From RHKX01 sp963745755 (GTDB lineage Bacteria > Actinomycetota > Thermoleophilia > Solirubrobacterales > 70-9): a stretch of DNA of 64,000 bases. Shown here in pieces: positions 57,649-64,000 of this stretch. The DNA lies in NCBI GenBank assembly GCA_963745755.1, contig CAVUYP010000001.1, positions 1,674,001-1,738,000 of the forward strand, given 5' to 3'. The position numbers and the translations under genes were made by a program. Numbering within the stretch: position 1 is the stretch's first letter; the number at the start of each line of letters is the position of its first letter. The notes beneath the pieces were generated by a model. The model ran no database searches and was not told the DNA's origin. It worked only from the letters and a program-made list of their open reading frames with translations.

Positions 57649-57664
57649 CTCGGCCGCCGTCCCA

Positions 57665-58618
57665 CTACTGGATGTTCGATCGGGCGATGACTGCCCGCGC
57701 GGCCATGTTGACGACGAGGGTGATCGCGAAGAGGACGAGTCCGGAGGCGATCAGGACGTTGACGCCGAGGCCGGAGGATTCCGGGAACTGGAGCGCGATG
57801 TTGGCGGCGATCGTCGAGGGATTGGCGGTGCTGATCAGGTTGAAGGTGATGATCCCCGAGCCGGAGAGGATGATCGCGACAGCCATCGTCTCGCCGAGGG
57901 CGCGGCCGAGACCGAGCATCGAGCCGCTGATCAGCGCCGACTTGCCGAACGGCAGCACGGTCATCCGGATCACCTCCCAGCGGGTCGCGCCGAGCGCCCT
58001 GGCGCCCTCCTGAAGCGCCTTCGGAGTCTGGGTGAACACCTCGCGCGCAACCGCGGAGACGATCGGAAGGATCATCAGGGCGAGAACCAGGGCGACGGTG
58101 AACATCGTCCGTCCGGTCACCGAGGCGGGACCGGCGAAGAGCGGGATGAAGCTGAGGTTGTCCGCGAGCCACTCGGTCGCCGGCACGATCGCCGGTCCGA
58201 GCACCGCGATCCCCCAGAGGCCGTAGACGATGCTGGGGATCGCCGCGAGCAGGTCGATCAGGTATCCGAGCGGCTGGGCGAGGCGGCGCGGGGCGATGTG
58301 GCTGACGAAGAGGGCTACGGCGGTCGCCAGCGGCACGGCGATCAGTACCGCCAGCCCGGCGGCTAGCAAGGTGCCGAAGAGCAGCGGCCAGATGTAGTTG
58401 ATCAGGGTGTCCTGGCCGGGCAGGTCGGCGGTCGATGCGGTGATCGCCGGCCAGGCCTGACCGAGCAGGAAGATCGCGACGCCGGCGAGCAGGAGGAGGA
58501 TCGTCAGGCCGGCGAGGACCGAGAGGCTGGAGAAGATCCGGTCGCCGGGCCGGCGGCTGCCGCCGCTCGCGGAGGCGAGCAGCTGACCGGCGTTGGTGGT
58601 GGTGTCGATGGTGCTCAA
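57665..58618 (-). CDS. pstC: phosphate ABC transporter permease PstC
   Basis: Membrane subunit, 317 residues from TTG 58618 (MSTIDTTTNAGQLLASASGG). The EAA loop is LQEGARALGATRWEVIRMTVL and the late segment is GRALGETMAVAIILSG. Six core helices are present. The TTG start and the stem-loop just upstream (58679-58709) both suggest that PstC is made at a lower level than PstS. Confidence 0.94.
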   Translation of the reverse strand: MSTIDTTTNAGQLLASASGGSRRPGDRIFSSLSVLAGLTILLLLAGVAIFLLGQAWPAITASTADLPGQDTLINYIWPLLFGTLLAAGLAVLIAVPLATAVALFVSHIAPRRLAQPLGYLIDLLAAIPSIVYGLWGIAVLGPAIVPATEWLADNLSFIPLFAGPASVTGRTMFTVALVLALMILPIVSAVAREVFTQTPKALQEGARALGATRWEVIRMTVLPFGKSALISGSMLGLGRALGETMAVAIILSGSGIITFNLISTANPSTIAANIALQFPESSGLGVNVLIASGLVLFAITLVVNMAARAVIARSNIQ

Positions 58619-58678
58619 AGTGGCTGCCGTCTACTCGCTATGAGAGCAGAAGAGGGGGTCGGCGCAACGGCGACCGAA

Positions 58679-58709
58679 GAGGGCCCCGCCGCTGGCCGGC
58701 GGGACCCTC
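58679..58709 (-). terminator. stem-loop between pstS and pstC, likely attenuator
   Basis: Twelve-base arms (58679-58690 and 58698-58709) pair with one mismatch around a seven-base loop, and TTCGGTC follows on the minus strand. Partial termination here would make the binding protein outnumber the permease, as in many binding-protein operons. Confidence 0.6.
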
Positions 58710-58746
58710 TCGATCTGCGTGTCGTTCGTCCTGGCGATGCGGCCCC

Positions 58747-59847
58747 TCAGGAGCCGATCGCGTCGACCGCGGGCTGGATCTGCTCGCGGAGCTGGTCGGA
58801 GATCGGCGCCGACCCGGCGTTGGACGCTGCCGCGTCCTGACCGTCGGAGCTGACCTCGTAGCTCAGCAGCGCCTTGACGATCGCTGCGGTGTCGGCGCTG
58901 TCGTACGTCGTGCAGGCGATCTCGTACGACGCGAGGATGATCGGGTACGCGCTCGGGTCGGTCGTCGTCCGGTTGACCTCGTACGAGAACACGTACTGAC
59001 CGCCCGACTTGTCCTCCTTCGACTGGTCGAGATCGGTGGCGGCAGCTTCGGCGCTCGGCCCGACGTACTGGTCGCCGACCTTGATCTTCGCGATCCCGAG
59101 ATCGCCGGCCTGGCTGGCGTCGGCATAGCCGATCGCGCCGTCACCGTTGGTGACCGCGTCGACGACGCCGGACGTTCCGTTTGCGGACTCGCCGCCCTTG
59201 ACCGGCCAGGCGTCATCGGCCGGGTCGGTCCAGACGTTCGGCGCGGCCTGCGACAGGTAGTCGGTGAAGTTGAACGTCGTTCCCGAGTCGTCGGAACGAT
59301 TCACCGGCGTGATTCGCTTGTCGGGCAGGTTCGCATCCGGATTGTCGGCGGCGATCTTCGGATCGTTCCAGTTCGTGATCTGCTGAGCGAAGATCCCGGC
59401 CAGCGTATCCGGCGAGAGCTGCAGGTCGGTCACGTCCGAGAGGTTGTAGATCACCGCGATCGGCGAGATGTAGACCGGAATCTGGATCAGCTCACCGCCA
59501 CCCTGGTCGCTGCAGCGCTTCTTGGCGTCGCTGAGCTCGCTGCCCGAGTAGCCCTCGTCGGTTCCGCCGTAGTCGGTGCCGCCGGCGTTGAACTGCTCAC
59601 GGCCGCCGCCGGAGCCGATCGGGTCGTAGGCGATCGAAACGTCGGGGTTGTCGTTCTGAATCCCGGCGATCCAGGCCTCCTGGGCGGCCTCCTGTGCACT
59701 CGAGCCGGCGCCGGCGATCTCGCCGGACAGGTTGCCGCTGCTGCTGCCACCGCTGCTGTCGCTGCTGTCGCTGCTACCGCAGGCGGCAACCCCGAGCGCG
59801 AGCAACGCCAGCGCGGCGGCCATTGCGAAGAACTTGCGTGAGCTCAC
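58747..59847 (-). CDS. pstS: phosphate-binding lipoprotein PstS
   Basis: Captures phosphate outside the membrane. GTG 59847 follows GGAGT. The 366-residue precursor has a lipobox (LALLALGVAAC) and a serine-rich tether of about 20 residues. The mature part contains the phosphate-binding loops AGAGSSAQEAAQEAW, YDPIGSGGGREQF, AGGTDYGGTDEGYS and VNRSDDSGTTFNFTDYL. It is the first gene of pstS-pstC-pstA-pstB-phoU-DUF47 and has a four-unit PHO box upstream. Confidence 0.96.
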   Translation of the reverse strand: MSSRKFFAMAAALALLALGVAACGSSDSSDSSGGSSSGNLSGEIAGAGSSAQEAAQEAWIAGIQNDNPDVSIAYDPIGSGGGREQFNAGGTDYGGTDEGYSGSELSDAKKRCSDQGGGELIQIPVYISPIAVIYNLSDVTDLQLSPDTLAGIFAQQITNWNDPKIAADNPDANLPDKRITPVNRSDDSGTTFNFTDYLSQAAPNVWTDPADDAWPVKGGESANGTSGVVDAVTNGDGAIGYADASQAGDLGIAKIKVGDQYVGPSAEAAATDLDQSKEDKSGGQYVFSYEVNRTTTDPSAYPIILASYEIACTTYDSADTAAIVKALLSYEVSSDGQDAAASNAGSAPISDQLREQIQPAVDAIGS

Positions 59848-59962
59848 TGAATGTGACTCCTTGTCTGGTTGGTTGAGATGCGATCCGGAGGGGGCGAGCA
59901 CGGGGCGCACCCCGGACTTCTCTCCGGGCTCGGGAAGCGTCCCAGTCCGGTCAGGGAACTTT

Positions 59963-60000
59963 GTTACCTGGATGTGCCCGGCCTGTGAAAAAGCTGTAAA
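59963..60000 (-). promoter_or_regulatory. PHO box upstream of pstS, four 11-bp units
   Basis: On the minus strand TTTAC (59996-60000), TTCAC (59985-59989), GGCAC (59974-59978) and GTAAC (59963-59967) lie at exact 11-base steps, each followed by A. It stands about 115 bases before GTG 59847 and is the expected site for the regulator encoded directly upstream. Confidence 0.75.
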
Positions 60001-60033
60001 CGGCCGTGACCGGGCCGCGGCATGCGCCGGGGC

Positions 60034-60834
60034 TCAGGCGTCGGCCGGCTCGAGCGCCGGCGTGCTCGGCTCCGGCTCGGCGGTCCCGGCGGCGGCGATC
60101 GGCTCGCCCGCCGAGTCGTCGACGGGCTCGGGGTCGAAGCGGTAGCCGATCCCGAAATGGGTGTGTATGTATGACCAGTTCGGCGAGAGCTGCTCGAGCT
60201 TGATCCGCAGCTTGCGGATGAAGACATCGACCGAGCGGTCGCCGTGCGCCATCTCGTACCCCCAGACGCGGCGGTAGATCTCGCCGCGCTCGATGACGCT
60301 GCCGGCGGCGTCGGAGAGCGCCTGCAGCAGCTCGAACTCGCGGCGGGTCAGATCGGCGCTGCGGCCGGCGACGAACGCCTGGTACTGATCGGTGCGGATC
60401 TCGAGCTCGCCGACGACGAGCGGACCGCGCTCCGAACCCTCTGAGCTGCGCCGGCGGCGGCGGCGCACGACCGCCTCGATCCGGGCCATCACCTCCTCGG
60501 GGTGGCAGGGCTTGCCGACCCAGTCGTCGGCGCCGAGGCGGAGCCCGCGGACCCGCTGGGCGACCGTCGACTCGTTGGTGCAGATGATCACCCCGAGACC
60601 GGGCAGCATGCCGCAGACCCGCTCCAGGAACGGCCAGGCGTCCTCGGGCGGCAGGACCGACATGTCGAGGACGAGCGCGTTCAGCTTCATCGCCACCAGC
60701 TCGTCGACCGGTACGAGCCCACCGAGGACGCGGTGCTGCCAGCCGGCCGCATCGAGACGGTTCCCGAGCACCTTCAGGAAGGCGCCGTCACGATCGATGA
60801 CCGCAACTCGAAGTGTTCCCGTGGAGGAGCTCAT
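60034..60834 (-). CDS. OmpR/PhoB-class response regulator
   Basis: A 266-residue two-domain regulator from ATG 60834 (MSSSTGTLRVAVIDRDGAFL); ATG 60876 would add 14 residues and cannot be excluded. The receiver has the acidic pair in VAVIDRDG, a phospho-acceptor Asp in NALVLDMSVLPPEDAW and Lys in WVGKPCHPEEVMAR. The C-terminal winged helix reads LTRREFELLQALSDAAGSVI, then WGYEMAHGDRSVDVFIRKLR and THFGIGYRFDPEP. An acidic, low-complexity tail ends it. Position and nearby PHO boxes support a phosphate regulator (PhoB/PhoP-like). No sensor kinase is adjacent. Confidence 0.88.
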   Translation of the reverse strand: MSSSTGTLRVAVIDRDGAFLKVLGNRLDAAGWQHRVLGGLVPVDELVAMKLNALVLDMSVLPPEDAWPFLERVCGMLPGLGVIICTNESTVAQRVRGLRLGADDWVGKPCHPEEVMARIEAVVRRRRRRSSEGSERGPLVVGELEIRTDQYQAFVAGRSADLTRREFELLQALSDAAGSVIERGEIYRRVWGYEMAHGDRSVDVFIRKLRIKLEQLSPNWSYIHTHFGIGYRFDPEPVDDSAGEPIAAAGTAEPEPSTPALEPADA

Positions 60835-60918
60835 CAGCTGGGGGACCGCGCCGGGGGCACGGAGCCTCACCGGCATCGTACTCGTGGATCGGTCCGATCG
60901 GGCACTTTTCCGCCGCCG

Positions 60919-60956
60919 GTAACGGGATTTTCACAAGCCCGTCTCCGATTCTTCAC
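60919..60956 (+). promoter_or_regulatory. PHO box-like repeats between the regulator and uppP
   Basis: On the plus strand GTAAC (60919), TTCAC (60930) and TTCAC (60952) lie at 11-base multiples. The slot at 60941 (GTCTC) is degenerate and TTCCG at 60908 fits the phase. Orientation faces away from the regulator gene, toward a short region ending in a terminator-like hairpin. Confidence 0.5.
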
Positions 60957-61015
60957 CGCAGCACCGCTGCGAGTTGCGATTCTGCCCAACAGCACGGGAG
61001 CGCATCCCTCGTGCG

Positions 61016-61055
61016 GCGCGCGGCCTCCTCCTGCCCCTGGGCCGCGCGCTTTCGT
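61016..61055 (+). terminator. rightward hairpin with T-rich tail near 61050
   Basis: GCGCGCGGCC (61016-61025) pairs exactly with 61040-61049 and is followed by TTTCGTT on the plus strand. No rightward gene precedes it. It could end a short transcript driven from the PHO-box region at 60919, or serve the leftward uppP transcript. Confidence 0.5.
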
Positions 61056-61082
61056 TGGGGGATGACTCCGGGGCGGGCTCCG

Positions 61083-61901
61083 CTAGCTGGTTATCGCGCC
61101 GGTGGCGGCGAGGGCGATGACGAGGATGCCGAGCGGGATCCGGTAGGCGACGAAGACGGCCAGGGAGTGTTGGGCCAGGTAGCGCAGCAGCCAGGCGATC
61201 GCGGCGTAGCCGGAGATGAACGCGACCAAAGTGGCGATCACGGTCGGGGCGAAGCCGACGCTCCCCTGGCCGCCGATGTCCTTGAGCTCGAAGAGGCCGC
61301 TGAGGACCACCGCCGGCACAGAGAGCAGGAACGAGTAGCGGGCGGCTGCGGTGCGGTCGAAGTTGCGGAACAGCCCGGCCGAGATCGTCGCCCCCGAGCG
61401 GGAGACGCCGGGGATCAGCGCCAGCGCCTGCCAGAGGCCGATGAACAGGCCGTCGCGGCCGTCGATGTCCTTGAGGGGCCGCTCCCGCGAGCTGAACCGC
61501 TCAGCGGCGAGCATCACGAACGAGAACGCGATCAGTGCCGACCCGACCAGGTAGAGGCTGCGGGCGCCGGACTCGATCTGATTGCGAAACAGGAAGCCGA
61601 GGATCGAGATCGGGATCGTGCCGAGGAGGATGAACCAGCCGAGGTTGGCCTCGGTGCTGCGCTGCGCGAACGGCACGCGCAGCTCCGCCAGCCACGCCCT
61701 GCCGATCCGCAGCAGGTCGATCCGGAAGAACGACAGGACGGCCGCCATCGTCCCGAGCTGGACGACGGCGGTGAACGCGGCGCCGGGATCGTCCCAGCCG
61801 GCCAGGGCCGGCACGATCAGCAGATGGCCGCTCGAGGAGATCGGCAGGAACTCGGTAAGCCCCTGGGTGAGCCCCAACACGATCGCCTCGAACACCGACA
61901 T
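61083..61901 (-). CDS. uppP: undecaprenyl-diphosphatase UppP
   Basis: Recycles undecaprenyl pyrophosphate for peptidoglycan synthesis. The 272-residue membrane protein has the BacA/UppP landmarks: GLTQGLTEFLPISSSGHLL near residues 10-28 with catalytic Glu and Ser-rich loop, and PGVSRSGATISAGLFRNFDR with catalytic Arg. About eight hydrophobic segments are visible. Over-expression gives bacitracin resistance in other bacteria. It opens 45 bp from the divergent small membrane protein. Confidence 0.95.
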   Translation of the reverse strand: MSVFEAIVLGLTQGLTEFLPISSSGHLLIVPALAGWDDPGAAFTAVVQLGTMAAVLSFFRIDLLRIGRAWLAELRVPFAQRSTEANLGWFILLGTIPISILGFLFRNQIESGARSLYLVGSALIAFSFVMLAAERFSSRERPLKDIDGRDGLFIGLWQALALIPGVSRSGATISAGLFRNFDRTAAARYSFLLSVPAVVLSGLFELKDIGGQGSVGFAPTVIATLVAFISGYAAIAWLLRYLAQHSLAVFVAYRIPLGILVIALAATGAITS

Positions 61902-61946
61902 CGCGGGAATCCTAGGGGTCGCGGTCCTCCGCTAGAGTGCGGCTCC

Positions 61947-62213
61947 GTGCAAGCAACCAGCCGCAAGCGCGCATTTCTGGCCGGCCTGATCGCCGTGATC
62001 GCGGTCACCGCACTGGCCCTCTCCCCCGTCGCGATGGCGGCCGACGGCGTCGGCACCGGCGGCCGCACGACCGACAAGAGCGTCACCTTCTTCTGCTTCG
62101 GCGTGATCGCGCTGTTCATGGTCCTGCCGATCGTCCTCTCGCTTCTGCAGGCGAAACTGGACAATCGCAAGGAGCGCATGCGCGAGCAGATCGAGCGCGT
62201 CCGCCGCTCCTAG
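61947..62213 (+). CDS. small membrane protein, 88 residues
   Basis: Not recognised. From GTG 61947 it shows a basic start (MQATSRKRAFLAGLIAVIAV), a first hydrophobic segment that may be a cleaved signal (cleavage near PVAMAAD), a Gly/Thr-rich loop, a second membrane helix (FFCFGVIALFMVLPIVLSLL) and a highly charged tail (KLDNRKERMREQIERVRRS). The pattern fits a single- or double-pass membrane anchor with a cytoplasmic charged end. It is divergent from uppP. Confidence 0.65.
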   Translation: MQATSRKRAFLAGLIAVIAVTALALSPVAMAADGVGTGGRTTDKSVTFFCFGVIALFMVLPIVLSLLQAKLDNRKERMREQIERVRRS

Positions 62214-62274
62214 GGCCTCGGGACCGGTGGCCCGTCAGGGCCGGTTCGAACCAGGAAGGCCCTTACGGGCATCG

Positions 62275-62290
62275 TGTGAGTTAGCTCACA
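62275..62290. promoter_or_regulatory. CRP-type palindrome TGTGA-N6-TCACA
   Basis: TGTGAGTTAGCTCACA is a perfect match to the CRP consensus half-sites and is followed by an AT-rich TAATAT (62297-62302), a possible -10. The site centre is about 27 bases upstream of the start inferred from that -10, a place where CRP would block rather than activate. It could also end the upstream transcript as a hairpin. Confidence 0.55.
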
Positions 62291-62374
62291 CTTCCTTAAT
62301 ATTTGGCAGGCAACGGGGTATCAGCCACGAAGCCCGGCCCTCCCGACCCACCGTCGCAGGCCCGGGCCACCGTC

Positions 62375-62995
62375 ATGCGGCTCTCTCCGTCACAGACCAC
62401 ATCGCCGAGGCGTGCCGTTGCGCGCGGTGCCGCCGTGCTTGCGCTGCTGCTGCCCGCGAGCGCCGTGGCGGCGGCCCCGGCCGGGGCCACGGTCGACGGC
62501 AACGGCCGCGAGCAGGCCGAGTCGCCGGTCGACGTCGCGGCCCTGCTGATCGGCCTCCAGGCGGGCCGCAGCGCCAAGCCGCCGCGGCCGGTCAACCCGG
62601 TCAGCTCGGCGGTCGACTACGGCACCGCCATCAACGGCTACGGCAACGAGCGTGGCCGCCCGCACGAGGGCCAGGACATGTTCGCGCCGGCGGGGACGCC
62701 GGTGGTCGCGCCGACGGCGACCGAGGTGCTGGAGACGGGCACCGACTCGGGCCGCGGCAACTGGGCCGCCCTCTACGACCCGGCCGCGAAGCGCACCTAC
62801 GTCTACATGCACATGAGCGAGCCGGCCGGCGTCGCCGCCGGCGACGAGCTCGGGACCGGCGACCGCGTCGGCCTGCTCGGCTGCACCGGCTCCTGCGAGG
62901 GGGCCCACCTGCACTTCGAGATCCGCCAGGGCCACAGCCCCTACGCGCAGCCGATCGACCCGCTGCCGGAGCTGCAGCGCTGGCGAACTCCCTAG
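62375..62995 (+). CDS. secreted M23/LytM-family peptidase
   Basis: A zinc endopeptidase domain of the LytM/lysostaphin type, 206 residues from ATG 62375. A twin-arginine or Sec signal is seen (SPRRAVARGAAVLALLLPA). The metal motif H-x3-D is in RPHEGQDMFAPAGTPVVAP, and HLHFEIRQGHSPYAQPIDPL supplies the second H-x-H. All ligand positions are kept, so it is probably active on peptidoglycan cross-links. TTG 62303 in frame is less likely because it would place 24 extra residues before the signal. The CRP-like palindrome lies 85 bases upstream. Confidence 0.86.
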   Translation: MRLSPSQTTSPRRAVARGAAVLALLLPASAVAAAPAGATVDGNGREQAESPVDVAALLIGLQAGRSAKPPRPVNPVSSAVDYGTAINGYGNERGRPHEGQDMFAPAGTPVVAPTATEVLETGTDSGRGNWAALYDPAAKRTYVYMHMSEPAGVAAGDELGTGDRVGLLGCTGSCEGAHLHFEIRQGHSPYAQPIDPLPELQRWRTP

Positions 62996-63034
62996 CCGCC
63001 GACGCGAACCGGCCGGCGCGAATACGATCGGCGC

Positions 63035-63826
63035 GTGGAGCTGGTCACCTACGAGACTCGCGGCAGCACCGCGATCCTGACGATCAACCGGCCCGAGCGC
63101 CGCAACGCCGTCGACACCGCGACCGCCGGTGAGCTGCTCGCCGGCCTGCGCCGGTTCGAGGCCGACGACGACGCCCGGGTGATGGTCCTCACCGGCGCCG
63201 GCGATCAGGCCTTCTGCGCCGGCGCCGACCTGAAGGCCCTCGCCGAGGCCGGCCCCGACGTGCCGGCCGACGTCATCGAGCGGGTGGCGGGCCGGCCCGA
63301 GGGTCCGATGGGCTTCACCCGCCTCACCGCAGCGAAGCCGGTGATCGCCGCGATCGGCGGCTGGTGTCTGGCGGGCGGACTCGAGCTGGCGCTCTGGTGC
63401 GACCTGCGGATCGCCGGCCGCGGCTCCCGGCTCGGCTATCCGGAGCGGCGCTGGGGGGTCCCGCTGATCGACGGCGGCACGCTGCGACTACCGCGGATCG
63501 TCGGGCTCGGCCGGGCGCTCGACCTGATCCTCACCGGCCGGATCATCGACTGCGACGAGGCGCTCGACTGGGGGCTGCTGACCGAGGTCGTCGACGACGG
63601 CAGCCACGTCGACCGCGCGATCGAGATCGCCGACGGCCTTGCCCGCTTCCCGCAGAAGACGATGCTCTCCGACCGGCGCTCGGCGATCGAGGGCTCGACG
63701 CTGCCACTCGCGGAGAGCCTCGAATTCGAGGCCCGGCTCGGGCTGGAATCGGTCGCGACCGGCCTGCGCGGCGCCGAGCGGTTCGCCGGCGGCGAGGGCC
63801 GCGGCGGCTCCGGCACCGGCGTCTGA
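63035..63826 (+). CDS. enoyl-CoA hydratase/isomerase family protein
   Basis: A 263-residue crotonase-fold protein from GTG 63035. Core motifs are TINRPERRNAVDTATAGEL near the start, the oxyanion hole in CAGADLKALAEAG and AAIGGWCLAGGLELALWCDL, and GYPERRWGVPLIDGGTLRLP with catalytic-region Glu. This PERRWG variant is typical of mycobacterial-type EchA proteins. Hydratase or isomerase activity on an acyl-CoA is expected. The exact step is unclear. It stands alone, followed by the second repeat element. Confidence 0.9.
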   Translation: MELVTYETRGSTAILTINRPERRNAVDTATAGELLAGLRRFEADDDARVMVLTGAGDQAFCAGADLKALAEAGPDVPADVIERVAGRPEGPMGFTRLTAAKPVIAAIGGWCLAGGLELALWCDLRIAGRGSRLGYPERRWGVPLIDGGTLRLPRIVGLGRALDLILTGRIIDCDEALDWGLLTEVVDDGSHVDRAIEIADGLARFPQKTMLSDRRSAIEGSTLPLAESLEFEARLGLESVATGLRGAERFAGGEGRGGSGTGV

Positions 63827-63840
63827 CCCCGGCTCCACCG

Positions 63841-63974
63841 CCGAGGTCGAGGAAACCGGCGACTATTCCCCCTTTCCTCCACCTCGGCCGGGGGTTGGAG
63901 GGCTCGGCGGGGGTTGGAGGGCTCGGCGGGGTTGGAGGGCTCGGCGGGGGTTGGAGGGCTCGGCGGGGTTGAAG
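63841..63974. repeat. palindrome plus G-rich tandem repeats, copy 2
   Basis: CCGAGGTCGAGGAAA (63841-63855) and TTTCCTCCACCTCGG (63873-63887) match at 14 of 15 positions, as in copy 1 at 43727. Five units built on CTCGGCGGGGGTTGGAGGG (18-20 bp each) follow from 63883. The tandem unit differs from copy 1 while the palindrome is nearly the same. Past 63974 only unassigned sequence remains. Confidence 0.85.
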
Positions 63975-64000
63975 CCGCGGGTCAGATGCGGAACTCGCGC

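Noticed and set aside
62243..62252. GGTTCGAACC, a tRNA T-loop-like sequence
   Set aside because: No acceptor, anticodon or D arm can be folded around it. It is a short palindrome in a GC-rich spacer.

Overview
This window is one contiguous stretch of a high-GC (roughly 70 % by eye) bacterial chromosome. I place it in the Actinomycetota, most likely class Thermoleophilia (Solirubrobacterales or relatives). The reasons are the frequent GTG and TTG starts, an OdhA/Kgd-type 2-oxoglutarate dehydrogenase in which E2 and E1 are fused, an AcrA1-like fatty acyl reductase, paired acyl-CoA dehydrogenases, a DUF3817 protein, an AbiEi-DUF559 protein and direct-repeat PHO boxes. The lineage is inferred from gene content, because there is no rRNA gene. 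I found no tRNA, rRNA, CRISPR array, transposase, integrase or prophage. The window looks like ordinary chromosome.

Region 1 (1-26.8 kb) is central and lipid metabolism. It holds a quinone oxidoreductase cut by the window edge, a frameshifted FG-GAP/ASPIC exported protein, a PfkB kinase, an AbiEi-DUF559 protein and citrate synthase. These are followed by two acyl-CoA dehydrogenase subunits, an AGPS-like flavoprotein, an epimerase, an acyl reductase and a photolyase. A 1433-residue 2-oxoglutarate dehydrogenase carries two lipoyl domains and an E3-binding domain in the same chain as E2 and E1. Aconitase follows, so three TCA-cycle steps lie within about 21 kb.

Region 2 (26.8-46.1 kb) begins with a c-di-AMP (ydaO) riboswitch ahead of an NlpC/P60-like wall hydrolase. 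Next is a putrescine/polyamine island. Its leftward arm is aminotransferase, PucR regulator, alanine dehydrogenase and gamma-aminobutyraldehyde dehydrogenase. Its rightward arm is potA-D-B-C plus a second aldehyde dehydrogenase. The two arms diverge from a control region with inverted repeats. A PAP2 phosphatase and a lipid kinase, an mmsA-type dehydrogenase, and a PuuB-like amine oxidase follow.

Region 3 (46-61 kb) is a phosphate and polyphosphate block: ppk, a PHP-glycosyltransferase fusion, two CHAD proteins, ppx, the operon pstS-pstC-pstA-pstB-phoU-DUF47, and an OmpR/PhoB-class regulator. Direct repeats at exact or near-exact 11-bp phasing (PHO boxes) stand in front of pstS and of the glycosyltransferase-ppk unit, and next to the regulator. 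A looser cluster lies beside ppx. Together they point to one phosphate-starvation regulon. The end of the window holds uppP, a small membrane protein, a LytM/M23 peptidase behind a perfect CRP-like palindrome, and an enoyl-CoA hydratase.

Two caveats apply. At least six genes (FG-GAP protein, potD, potC, ppk, PHP-glycosyltransferase, ppx) are broken by one-base frameshifts although their reading continues normally in another frame. I think most are sequence errors. Second, two copies of a palindrome followed by G-rich tandem repeats (43.7 kb and 63.8 kb) mark an interspersed repeat family in this genome.
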